Part shown: positions 1 to 9,817 of the stretch, one piece after another
Numbering within the stretch: position 1 is the stretch's first letter
How the letters are laid out: each line of letters begins with the position of its first letter
NCBI GenBank assembly: GCA_030762935.1
Contig: CM060900.1
Coordinates: forward strand, 399,553,132 to 399,617,131
DNA length: 64,000 nucleotides
Direction of reading: 5' to 3'
From: Hymenopus coronatus
Taxonomy: Eukaryota; Arthropoda; Insecta; Mantodea; Hymenopodidae
Made by a program: the position numbers and the translations under genes
The notes under the pieces: generated by a model
Told to the model about the DNA's origin: nothing
Seen by the model: the letters and a program-made list of their open reading frames with translations, nothing else
Databases searched by the model: none

Positions 1-1125
1 GTAAGACAAGGTTGTGGACTATCTCCATCATTGTTCAATATTTACATAACTCCATGGCACGACACCTCACGGGGAACCTTGGCCTACCGCCCAGCCGCTG
101 CGTCCCCCATCTCGGTCCACTACAGACGTCATGGATGGGGTGCAGTATTAGAGGGTGAGACGGGTCATCGCCTCGAGCCCCTCCCGGCCGGTTAATGCGG
201 TCCTCACGACCTGGAGCCGCTACTTCTCCATCAATTAGCTCCTCAATTGGCCCCCCAGGGACCTCACGAGGCTGAGTGCACCCCGGTCCAGGTCTCCCAG
301 CGGGGGAAAAATCCCCACGCCGGTACTGGGGATCGAACCCAGGTCTCCTGCTTGGTAGGTGTTCAATATTTACATTAATAAAATCATAGAAGACTGGAAA
401 CAAATTTCGACACATGGACTAAAATTTCATCAGAATAAATCAGTACAAATCATTTTATATGCTGATGACCAAGTTATAGTAGCCACATCAGAAGATGAAT
501 TACAGAGAGCGGCATATAAATTAAATAATGTAGCCAAGCAGTACTCAATGAATATTAACACTGAGAAAACCAAAATTATGGCAATGTGTGGAAAAAGTTT
601 AATAAGAGCCAAAATTGAATTAAACGGCATAATAAATGAACAAATTACTAGTTTTACATACTTAGGAAACTTAATTTCAGAATACCAATTCAAAAATGTA
701 ATAGATTAAATGGAACAATTAAAGGACATTTTAGCAAACAGATGTCAGTGAATACAAAATTGAAAATCTACAATATTACATCGAAAGCTGCACTTCCATT
801 TGGAAGCGAAACATGGACTTTAAACAGCAAGGAACATAAACAGCTAGAAGCAGCTCAAATGCTCTTGGACTTACAAGACTTGATAAGAAAAGAAATACTG
901 ACATCAGGGAAAAATTAAAAGTTGAAAACATAGTGGATGACATTAACAATTATCAACAAAATTGGATGCAACATGACGACAGGATGGTGGATCACAGATT
1001 ACCTAAAATGGCCAGGTACTACAACCCACGAGGGAGAATAGATAGAGGACATCCACGAAGGCAATGGCGGGAGCAGTATCACCTATTCTGAGTTTCCGAA
1101 TACAGGATTTACAAAATCCTAAATT
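1..1125 (+). pseudogene. RTE-like LINE, 3' half of reverse transcriptase, split by a SINE
   Basis: The first bases read as the RT motif VRQGCGLSPSLFNIYI. After the inserted SINE the frame resumes at about 359 with FNIYINKIIEDW and reaches the catalytic YADD at about 455-470, then the thumb region and a C-terminal segment (SETWTLNSKEHKQLE, LPKMARYYNPRGR) typical of arthropod RTE-type LINE proteins. Reading frame is lost after about 709, with stops further on, so the copy is dead. The endonuclease and RT fingers lie outside the window. The 3' end, near 1090-1150, has no poly(A); it passes through a short ATG/GATG-type tail straight into the ATT array. It is a different family from the intact RTE LINE at 40.3-43.4 kb, judged from low visible similarity outside the motifs. 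Confidence 0.8.
48..359 (-). mobile_element. 5'-truncated tRNA-derived SINE inserted in the LINE
   Basis: On the minus strand this matches the better preserved SINE at 54874-55219: a tRNA-like head with a B box (complement of ggggatcgaacc), a GC-rich body and the 3' end CCATGGAGTTA. The A-box part of the head is missing, so the copy is 5' truncated. It is flanked by a perfect 16-bp direct repeat, TGTTCAATATTTACAT at 32-47 and 360-375, the target-site duplication. It interrupts the RT coding frame of the LINE. Confidence 0.85.
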
Positions 1126-1130
1126 TCTCA

Positions 1131-1415
1131 TTGTTCATGATGATGATGGGGATGATGAAGATGTTAATTAGTATTTTTGTTATTATTTTATTATTTTTTA
1201 TTATTATTATTATTATAATTTTTATTATTTTTATTCTTATTTTCACTATTATTTGCATTATTATGATTGTTATTATTTTTATCTCTATTATTTTTTATTA
1301 TTATTTCTTTATTACTATTATTATTATTATTTATTATTTTTATTATAATTATTATTATTTTTGTTATGACTATTATTTTTATTATTTTTTATTATTTTTA
1401 TTTTTTATTTTTATA

Positions 1416-1446
<31 letters not shown>

Positions 1447-2450
1447 TTTTATTATTATTTTTATTTTTAGTTTTTATTTTTATATTAATATTATTTTTAT
1501 TATTATTATTATTTTCGTTATCATTATTTTCATTATTATTTTTATTATTATTTTTATTTTTATTATTGTTTTTATTATTATTTTTATTATGACTATTATG
1601 TTTATTATTTTTATTATTAATGTTATTATTATTTTTATTATTTCATTTTTATTATTTTATTACTTTTATAATTTTATTATTTTTATTATTTATTATTTTT
1701 ATTATTATTATTTTTATTATAATTATTATTATTACTATTATTATTATTATTTATTATTTATTTATTATGACTTTTATTTTATTATCTTTAGTATTAATGT
1801 TATTATTATTATTTTATTATTATTTCTATTATTTTTATTATTTTATTGTTATTATTATTTTATTATTATTATTAAGATTATTATTATTATTGTTGTTATT
1901 ATTATTGTTATCCTTATTATTTTTATTATAATTATTATATTTTCAATTATTATTATATTTATAATTATCATTTTGTTATATTTTTATTATTATCTTAAGT
2001 ATTTTGATTATTATTTTTATTATTATGATTAGTTCCATTATTATTATTTTTATTATTTTTATTTTTGTTATAATTATTATTTTTATTTTTATTTTATTAT
2101 AATTGTTATTATTTCTATTTTTATTATAATTTTATTTTATTATTATTTTAAATTTCATTATTACTATTACTTTTATTATTTTTTTAATTATTTTATTTTT
2201 ATTATTATTAGTTTTATTATTACTATTTTTCTCTTCTTGTGATTATTATTTATATTAATATTATTATTAGTATTTTTATTATAACTATTATTGTTATATT
2301 TATTTTTATTATTATTTTTATTTTCACTATTATTTTTATTATTATTTTTATTATTATTATTTTTAATATTATTATTTTAATTAATTATTATTATATTTTT
2401 ATTGTTTATATTTTTATTATTATTATTTTTCTTATTTTTTAATATTACTA

Positions 2451-2485
<35 letters not shown>

Positions 2486-3338
2486 TTCATGATTACTATT
2501 ATTTTCATTATTATTTTTATAATTATTTTATTTTTATTATTATTTTTATTATTATTATTTTTATTATTATTATTTTTATTCTTGTTATGATTATTATTTT
2601 CACTAATATTATTATTAGTATTTTTATTTTTTATATAACTATTATTGTTATAATTATTTTTATTATTAATATTTTTATTATGACCATTATTTTTATTATT
2701 CTTTTTATTATTATTTTTATTTTAATATTATTATTTTTATAATTATTATTCTTATTATTATTTTTAGTATAAATATCATTATTATTCTTATTATATTTAT
2801 TATTATTTTTATTTTTATTATAATTATTATCTTTATTATTATTTTTATTATTAATTGTTTACTATAAATATTATTATTATTATTATTATTACTATTTTTA
2901 CTATGACTATTATTAGTATTATTTTTTTATTATTATTTTCACTTTTATTTTTATATTATTTTTTTTAATATTCTTATTATTAGTATTTTTACTATTATTT
3001 TTATTATTTTTAATTTTAATTTTTATTTTTTTATTATTATAATCATTATAATATTTTTCATTATCATTATTTTTATTATTATTATTTTTATTATTGTTAT
3101 TATTATTATTTATTGTTATTATAATTATTGTTATTTATTATTATTATTATTATTATTATCTATTATTATTTATTATAATTACTTATTATTATTAATTATT
3201 AAGTTATTATTATTTTTTATTGTTTATTATTATTTATGATTATTTATTAATTATTGTTATTATTTATTGTTTTAATTATTATTTTTATTATAATTATTAT
3301 TATTTATTATTATAAATATTATTATTAATTATTATCAT

Positions 3339-3370
<32 letters not shown>

Positions 3371-3857
3371 ATTACTACTATTATTTATTGTTTATTAATA
3401 TCATTTATTATTATTTATTTATATATCATTTATTATTATTGATTATTTATTATCATGTATTATTATTGATAATTTATTATTATTATTTATTATTATTGAT
3501 TATTATTATTGACTAATTATTATTATTATTATTGATTATTTGTTATTATATATTATTAATTATTTTTATAATCATTAATTATTCTTATTATTCTTATTAT
3601 TCTTATTCTTGTTATTCTTATTTTTATTCTTATTTATTATTATTATTGTTTATTATTTATCATCAATTATTATTTATTATATATTTATTAATTTATTAAT
3701 TAATATTATTTATTAATATTATTATTAGTTATTATTATTTATTATTATTAATTAATATATATTATTATTATTATTTATTATTATTATTATTTATTATTAT
3801 TATTAATTAATGTATATTATTATTATTATTAATTATTATTATTTATTATTTATTAAC
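1131..3857 (+). repeat. Degenerate (ATT)n array A
   Basis: About 2.7 kb of almost pure A/T on a TTA/ATT background, with scattered C and G that create recognisable variant words. Long open frames rich in I, F, L and Y on the plus strand are a by-product of the repeat and are not genes. A longer word (start near 2235 and again near 2581, about 346 bp apart) shows higher-order repetition. From about 1162 the variant words line up with array B from about 54537, so the array belongs to the duplicated segment. It starts at the 3' tail of the RTE-like LINE and ends inside piggyBac-like coding sequence. Confidence 0.95.
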
Positions 3858-4377
3858 CCTTGAAAGGTATCATTGATTCATTAACCGACAACTTATTTGA
3901 GAGGGCATATTTGGTAGCACATGTTTCATTGAAGGGCACCAAGGCTTATAGAGTTTATCATAGCCTATCTCTCCCATAGGAACAGCTTTTAAATTTTTGT
4001 TTAGGTGAATCTTTTTCACAAGTTTTTTGTATTTTGTGAAGCAGATTACTTTCGATATGCTCATTAATTTGTAGACTTTTTGGCACTTTATGTACAAAGT
4101 TCTATACGCTCCTGACTTGCATAGAGATTTGTTGGATTTACATATGGTTAACAATCTCCTGAGTCGTTAACTGCTCGAAATAATCTGGCTACCTGTTAGT
4201 TTTTGCAACCTGAGATTTTGGTCTTGCAGAGTCCTCACAAAATGTTTGTTTGAAGCACTCACCAACAGTTTCACTCCAATCTTCATTGGCATTCAACTCC
4301 GGGATGTCTAAATAGGAATAATGAGTTAACTCCACTGTAGCTTGTGAGTAATTAAGATAGAGCGGTCCAGTGGGCAT
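3857..4377 (-). pseudogene. piggyBac-like transposase fragment, copy A
   Basis: The minus strand encodes LNKNLKAVPMGEIGYDKLYK, which matches the piggyBac/PGBD pattern of a helix followed by a YDKLYK-type motif. It then reads, in a shifted frame, through LSVNESMIPFKG at the array edge, the family's first catalytic motif (usually with Asp where Asn is seen here). The upstream part (from about 4377, MPTGPLYLNYSQATVEL) may be the N-terminus. Stops and frameshifts separate the pieces and everything after the PFKG motif is gone, replaced by the ATT array. Copy B at 58358-58898 has the same truncation. Family call is from motif recognition; the second and third catalytic acids are absent. Confidence 0.65.
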
Positions 4378-4439
4378 ATATGGGAAAGATAGGGAATTTA
4401 AGGAGGAGGGAACCCTAGCTAGAGAGCAGGGCTAGGGCT

Positions 4440-5528
4440 AGAGAGCATACACTGTGCTGCATCCTTCAGCAGCAGATACAATGGAATTTATCATGAAGAG
4501 TACTGCGGTGCAGGCATGACTCTGAAGAAAACAAACCCCGAGCCTACCAGACATCAACTATTGAATACGATGGAAATTGTATGTAACATTAAGAGTATGA
4601 GACATGGTTTGAAGGGCACCAGAAATCTTACTTCATCCGATGCAATTCAGAAAGACATGAAGACTTACCTGCAGGAAGCTAAACACAGGATTATACAATT
4701 TGTTCTAAAAGAGTTCTCCACACATAAAGCTGTGAAGATTTACCTGTTAGTGGAATGCCGATTTGTAAACAGTGTTGGAAAAAGTAATGACAAGACCTTC
4801 AAGCCAGGAATCAGACAGTGTTTCAAGGAACTGATTTAGACCAATTTTAGAGACGAAATTCAAGAAATTGGCTGTTGAAATGGACGAATCACAACTTAAT
4901 GGAAGCTGCTTACTGTTGAGGGGGTGCCTTCAAATTAACAATAACAACCCACTTCGCGGGGGCAGTTACATTCATCTACCTGCATCTATAGAAGCAAACA
5001 AATCGCGTGTGAACCTCCAGAATCGTCCTGATGAGACATGGTTTTTATATGCTCTCCACGCAAAATTCATTTAAAAGGATCCCCAACGTGTAACCAAATA
5101 CAAATATGTGGAAAATAAATACGACCTCTCGTGTATCGCGATTGCTACGCCTTTGTCTAAAATCCCGACATTTGAAAAGAAAAATAATATATCTATCAAC
5201 GTGTTTGCACTGGCTGAAAAGAAAGCATTGTTTCCAATATAACTTTATGGTGTGCTATAGCCGTAATATGGGGTTGAAAACCTGAAGCTTATGTACATGG
5301 ATATGGACTAAGCTGTGTAGGAAGAACTATCTGATCGTCGTGACCTTCTTCTGCTGAGTGATGAAAACGGCACGCATCACTATGCATAAATCAAGAACTT
5401 TGAGAAGGTTATTCGAGAACAAACGACAAAATATGAAGGACACCGAAGTGGAGTGGAAAATTTGCAGAAACATGCTACTATACTCAGGCGGCGTGCTATC
5501 GCTGGGATAGCTATGCGCACAAAGGGGG
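4440..5528 (+). pseudogene. PolB (Polinton-type) N-terminal fragment, copy A
   Basis: This stretch is homologous to about 17370-18440 of the longer PolB copy. Shared words include the second zinc finger remnant, the segment with TEPTRHQLL, the segment KTYLQEAKHRIIQ and the segment with NPLRG. It has several stops and frameshifts, for example TAG near 4839 and TAA near 5072. At 5245-5309 a short piece from the polymerase motif C region is embedded in the exonuclease region. The 3' end is cut by a tiny LINE remnant at 5529. It cannot encode a polymerase. Copy B (58960-60047) shares nearly all of these defects. Confidence 0.85.
5245..5309 (+). repeat. Displaced motif C segment inside the PolB fragment
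   Basis: About 65 bases read tatggtgtgctatagccgta and continue through cctgaagcttatgtacatgg. They match 20311-20377 of the long PolB copy, where they encode the region around YMDTDS, some 3 kb downstream of where this fragment otherwise aligns (about 18170). The same displaced piece is at 59765-59831 in copy B, so it predates the duplication. Confidence 0.8.
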
Positions 5529-5587
5529 CTGAATGCGTAATGCATTTTTCACCTCCACGGTAAAAAAAAAAAAAAAAAAAAAAAAAA
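5529..5587 (+). mobile_element. Severely 5'-truncated LINE 3' end with poly(A)
   Basis: Only about 33 bases of 3' UTR remain (tgaatgcgtaatgcattttt, then cctccacggt), followed by a run of A. The same terminus closes the element at 63352-63398 and occurs again at 60050-60113. It sits at the break of the PolB fragment, and the next LINE copy begins directly after the A run. Confidence 0.75.
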
Positions 5588-6960
5588 GACGCAAGGACAT
5601 TCGGAGCTTCTTCGACTTGTAAGGATGGCCAAGAAGATGCAGCGCAGACTCGCCGCTGCTAAGGCAGCACCCGATGCCTCCACCTTGGCAGCCGCCGAGA
5701 AGGCAGCACCCGATGCCTCCACCTTGGCAGCCGCCGAGAAGGCAGCACGTCCGACGCTACCGGTCCAGGCAAGCCTTGCTTCGCCGCCGGCCGCCACCTC
5801 AGTCTCGCCGCAACTTCAGCCGCAGTTGCCGCCATTGCCAACACCGCCTCCATCCAGCTCCACCCGCCGCCGCAAGCAGAGCTTCGAGATGCCGAGGAAG
5901 AAGACGCAACGCAAACTCGCTGCCAACCCAGCTGCCAGCTCTCCACCGGCAACTGCCGGCAGGGAAGCCTCCACATCACCGTCACCGGAACAAGTCCAAC
6001 AAACACCGCCGCAGACAGCCCATAATTCACCGGCAGCCAGCACAGCCTCTCGGCAGCTGCAGCTGCAGCCGCCGCCGGAGCCCACGCAGTCGCTACCACC
6101 GAAGTTAAGTGCTGTGGTTAGGGGGGTCCCTAGAGACCTTTCTACCAAGCACGTAATCGACGTAGCGCAGTCGCTGTGGCCTTCTTGCTAGAGAGCACTC
6201 GAATCCTGAGCGACCGGGGACTAACGCCACTCGTCCGAATCGAGTTCCAAGACAGCGCCGATATGGAAGCTGCTTTGGCATCAGGGTTGCCCTTTCTAGG
6301 GCGTCTCCTGAGCGTCGAAGTTAGCATAACAGAGCGCCACCGCCCTTGCTGACGCTGCTGTGCTTTCGGGCACAGCTACGAAGCCTGTTCTTCGCCGCCG
6401 CGGTGCCACTATTTTGGAGCCGCTGCCTACACCGCCGAGTGCACACAGCACGACCTACGCCGCAGACGCCGGTTCTGTGCCACGTGCCTTGGCACAGGAC
6501 ACTACACCGGGCAAGCAATGTACCCAGCCTATCCAAGAAACAGGCAACCGTCTCCGCAGCAGACCCGGGAAGAACCAGTGCCTTCAACCACACAGACAGC
6601 GCAGACACCTACACCTTCAACACTACATACCGGCGAACTACTGCAGAAACCCCAGGGCCTAAGTGAGGCCATTCAGGACCTCCAAGCGGAGGTTCTGACA
6701 CTGACGGCCAAACTGACACACCTGGAGGACCACCTGCAAGAACAACAGACCGAACTTCAGGAACTTCCAACACTAAGACACCAATTCACTCAACTCTACA
6801 CTGACATCCGGCTCATCATCAGGGAGGAGGTGAAGGCCCTGAAGACGACGACAGGACGGCCACCGATGCACCACAGCGACCCTGAGCCTCTGGTTCAGAT
6901 AGCTGAAGGACCTATATATACAACATCCACCTATGACAGCACAGGAACTCTACAGAAAAC
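5588..6960 (+). pseudogene. Jockey-like LINE ORF1 (zinc-knuckle gag-like), ORF1-only copy A
   Basis: ATG at 5625 follows a short 5' UTR shared with copy B and with 61885-61926. The N-terminus is basic (MAKKMQRRLAAAKAA) and Ala/Pro-rich. A second basic start-like module follows (MPRKKTQRKLAANPA, about 5889), then the conserved core VVRGVPRDLSTK, CCHC zinc knuckles and a coiled-coil segment (about 6650-6830). ORF1 proteins of this type bind LINE RNA in ribonucleoprotein particles. The frame is broken: TAG near 6189, a one-base deletion directly after it, and a stop before the first knuckle near 6349; a Cys of the second knuckle is changed to Phe. The TAG is shared with copy B. No ORF2 follows; the 3' UTR starts straight after ORF1. 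Confidence 0.8.
5664..5741 (+). repeat. 39-bp in-frame tandem duplication in ORF1
   Basis: Two perfect consecutive 39-bp units (5664-5702 and 5703-5741) encode the 13-residue word APDASTLAAAEKA twice. Copy B has a single unit at the matching place, so the change followed the segmental duplication or was lost in B. Confidence 0.9.
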
Positions 6961-7347
6961 AACTCCGCAGAGAACGAACCAACTTCAGGAAGCATCACCA
7001 GTAACTTTCACAAAACACACATCACCATTAACTACCATTCATTTACACCAATTGCTTCTCCAGCGGGGCACTCAGGGCGCAAGTCATGTGTGTCCACTGG
7101 CTCATCATACTTTCACCTCGCAGTTACTGCCACTGACAGGCAGCAAACATGTTCACCAGAAATCCGCAGGTGCTTTATGCTGTACTGCACAAGGGAGGCA
7201 TGGGCCTCCTACTTCCCATGTTTTTTTTTGTTGTTTTTTTTTGTGAGTAGTGCCACCCTGGTTCAAGTCCAGGTTGGGGAGTCTCACACTTCCCGGTTTG
7301 CCTGGGGTTAGGGCGTCAGTTGCCTTTTCCCCATCGTAAAAAAAATG
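6961..7347 (+). other. 3' UTR and A-rich tail of ORF1-only element, copy A
   Basis: This terminus is shared with 10967-11301 and with the end of copy B. It contains a T-rich run (7221-7242) and a tRNA T-arm-like hairpin at 7257-7273: 5-bp stem cctgg/ccagg around a 7-nt loop ttcaagt, which also matches the pol III B-box pattern GGTTCAAGTCC. It closes with ccccatcgt and a short A run. Confidence 0.75.
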
Positions 7348-7419
7348 CTATAAATAGTTTTCTACAAAGTCCGTGCCCATGCCTCAGTCATCTTAAATAC
7401 TAGACTTTAGGTTCAGTGC

Positions 7420-8466
7420 CCCAACAATCGATCTACAGGCGCAGTACTCCTTGACATACAACACGCCTTCGACAGAGTATGGCATGCTGGCCTACTAAAT
7501 AAACTGACGACATACGGAATCAACGACTCGTTGGTCGCCATCATTAAAGACTATATACGAAATAGAAGCTTCAAGGCAGCAGTGGATGAGGCAGAGTCAA
7601 CACTCCGCCCCATCAGAGCTGGCGTACCCCAAGGAAGTTTGCTGGGGCCCACTCTATTTAACATATACATAAATGATCTCCCACCACTAATCCGGGTAGA
7701 GAAATATATCTACGCCGACGACATTGCCCTAGTAACAACATCACTGCAGCCACGGATTATACACCTCAGGCTCCAAAATGCCTTGAATTCATTGGAACCG
7801 TGGTTCAGAAAATGGAGGGTCAAGTTAAATGCCAGAAAGTGTAAAGCCATTGTTTTCACAAAACGCCACACACATAGGCAACAAAGGCGCGCTCTCCCGC
7901 CACTTATGTACCGGCAAGAGCCGATTGTGTGGGAGAGCATGGTCACTTACTTAGGGGTAAGGATGGACAAAGGCCTCACGTGGAAACAACACATCAACAC
8001 GGTAAGAGCTAAAGCCAACGGTCAGCTCAACAAGCTTTACCCAATCATTAACACGAACAGCCGCTTGAAACTAAGCATGGGCCTAACCCTCTACAAAACG
8101 CTAATCAGACCTATACTAACATACGCCGCCCCCGTCTGGGGATATGCGGCAAAAACCCACATTAAGAGACTCCAAACGCTTCAAAATCGAATTTTGCGAA
8201 TTATTGCACAAGTGCCCGCAGTAGCTCCAACCTTTGAACTACACGAGGAGCTCAAAATCTGCTCAATTGAGACCCATATAAAGCAACTGGCATTTAACAT
8301 CTACAAGCGGAAAAGTAATAATCACAACGTTCTCATCCAAGAACTTGGCGAATATGACACCAGAAACGACAAACACCTCCGCCCTCTATCGCTCTTCAGC
8401 CGGAACATCGGTTTAGGGGAACCAGAAATCAATATTCAGGAATACTTAGACAACCTCATTAGGTAA
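7420..8466 (+). pseudogene. Jockey-like LINE reverse transcriptase, 5'-truncated but open
   Basis: An uninterrupted frame of about 345 codons starts in RT with NNRSTGAVLLDI and AFDRVWHAGLL. It continues through AGVPQGSLLGPTLFNIYIND and the catalytic YADD (about 7707-7718), then a thumb/C-terminal part (LTLYKTLIRPILTYAAPVWG) to the stop at 8466. These blocks are those of Jockey-clade RT. The endonuclease and the first RT blocks are missing through 5' truncation, the usual result of incomplete reverse transcription, so no start codon is expected. No stop or frameshift is seen in the retained part, so this copy is younger than the 11.7-kb ORF2 copy. It begins where segmental copy A stops matching copy B. 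Confidence 0.85.
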
Positions 8467-9349
8467 CTAATGGCAATGTCAGAGAGCATTTCACTCCAGA
8501 CCAACACACCACACATATGCACACCTTCTCATTTTCAGCAGTCCTCTAAGTCCTTGTGCTACCCAGCCAAGGCGGCTCCCGGGGGATGAGGGCCCCCCCG
8601 CGAGTGGCACGGGTCCGCACCTGCACCATGATAGGCAGGCAGCCAGCCGTGTGCGCACTCTACACGACCAGGACTTCCACAGGCCAACAAGACAACCAAC
8701 ACTTAGACGAGGCCGTTAGGCTGGAAAGAAACCACAATTTAATTATAAAAACTAAAATAACTTGTAGTGTTAGTTTTTCATTTCAGGTATACGACGCAGC
8801 CCGCGGCTGAAATATCACTACCAATTGTACATAGGATAAAATACATTCACTGACATGGAATGGAACTCACCATCATTCCTTAGTTTGTTTCAGAGACTCG
8901 GCCCCATAGGCAGAAGACACACAAGCCAAACTACGACGCTAGAACTGCACCTCATGTAGAGACCAGTCTTCAGCAATGTCACCAATAAACATAGGGAGAG
9001 AGTGGCACCTCTCCCTACACTCCTTACCACCAACGCCAAATTCCATAATCCTTAATTATCCCTACCTCTGAATCCGCATAGGAGGCCGGCTGGGCCCTGG
9101 TCAAGTCGGTCTGCTAGTACTACCTTACCCACTGGTGGCCGCACAGCGGGCCAGTTTCATTTTCCTTTCCATCACTACGCGGGTGCAACAGCGGTACCGC
9201 AACAATCCTCACTTTCCACTCCCGGTGGAGGGTTTTTTAGTCGGTAGGCCCACTCTGGGAGACCCCGACACTTCGGGCTAGCCAGCCCGGGTTAGTCCTT
9301 AAGGTGGATTTTTCCCTCCACTCGAAAAAAAAAAGAAAAAAAAAAAAAG
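8467..9349 (+). other. 3' UTR and poly(A) of the 7.4-kb LINE
   Basis: Non-coding. It shares short words with the 3' UTR after 14464 (ggcggctc..gggggatgaggg) and with 63140-63398 (acgcgggtgca, tggaggg then ttttttagt, ctccac before the A run). It ends in an interrupted A tract at 9326-9349. Confidence 0.7.
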
Positions 9350-9817
9350 CCCCTGTATCCCCTGAGCAGGGCTTCATCTCCACAACAGCCAGAGCAGCAC
9401 CATCTAGCTTCACACCACCAATCAACTCTTCACCAAACGCTTCACCTGACAACTCATCTTCCCCAATGGACACCTTCCTGAAGGACACCGTGAGCTCCAT
9501 CCAGCAGCACATCGCCGCCATCCTGACGCTTACACACCAACTCGGCCTCCGTCTCGAGGAACTTCAGAGTGTAACCAATGAACGACTCGCGGCACTGGAG
9601 GCCAAGCACCAGGATTCGGAAGGTGTTGCAGGTGATCATGGCGAAGCGCTTGCGTCTGTTCAGGGCCAGTTGGATCGCATACAGAGCCACTTCGTCCATC
9701 CACCTGCCAAGATAGCGACCCATTTCCGAACCTCACACAATGGCGAGATAACCATTCTTTAAACCTTCCAATTCCCTTACTGTCTCCCCTTCCCAAAAAA
9801 AAAAAAAAAAAAAAAAA
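9350..9817 (+). pseudogene. ORF1 C-terminal fragment of another LINE, with its own poly(A)
   Basis: An open frame runs from the previous A tract to TAA at 9762. It is Ser/Pro/Thr-rich, then a likely coiled coil with heptad-like Leu spacing (words such as SSIQQHIAAIL and LRLEELQSVTNERLAALEA), as in the C-terminal half of LINE ORF1 proteins. No zinc knuckle remains because of 5' truncation. Only about 35 bases separate the stop from a 20-plus base A run at 9796-9817, so there is no ORF2. The start codon is not native: the upstream Lys-rich residues come from the preceding A tract. The family is not recognised. Confidence 0.5.

Larger units (their letters stand above)
1162..7397 (+). repeat. Segmental duplication, copy A
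   Basis: It matches 54537-61878 in order and orientation: ATT array words, piggyBac fragment, PolB fragment, truncated LINE end and ORF1-only LINE, to the word agtcatcttaaa. Beyond that point the two copies differ entirely. Compared with B it lacks the SINE (54874-55219) and the hairpin island (57361-57585), and has the extra 39-bp unit at 5703. Confidence 0.85.

Noticed and set aside
35..415. 126-residue minus-strand ORF at the left end.
   Set aside because: It is a translation of the SINE body; the family is tRNA-derived and non-coding. The same applies to 29575-29946.
1131..2600. Long open frames rich in Ile, Phe, Leu and Tyr in the ATT arrays (also 49000-57360), resembling membrane proteins.
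   Set aside because: They are direct translations of ATT/TTA repeats in all phases, with no start context, splice sites or normal composition.
3850..3885. ttaacccttgaaag looks like a piggyBac terminal repeat next to a TTAA target site.
   Set aside because: On the minus strand the same bases encode the conserved SVNESMIPFKG segment of the transposase, so this is interior coding sequence and not an element end.
5659..6148. Ala- and Arg-rich ORFs antisense or frame-shifted to ORF1 (also 9530-10141 and 60070-60619).
   Set aside because: They are shadows of the GC-rich ORF1 coding strand, and the knuckles and core are readable only on the plus strand.
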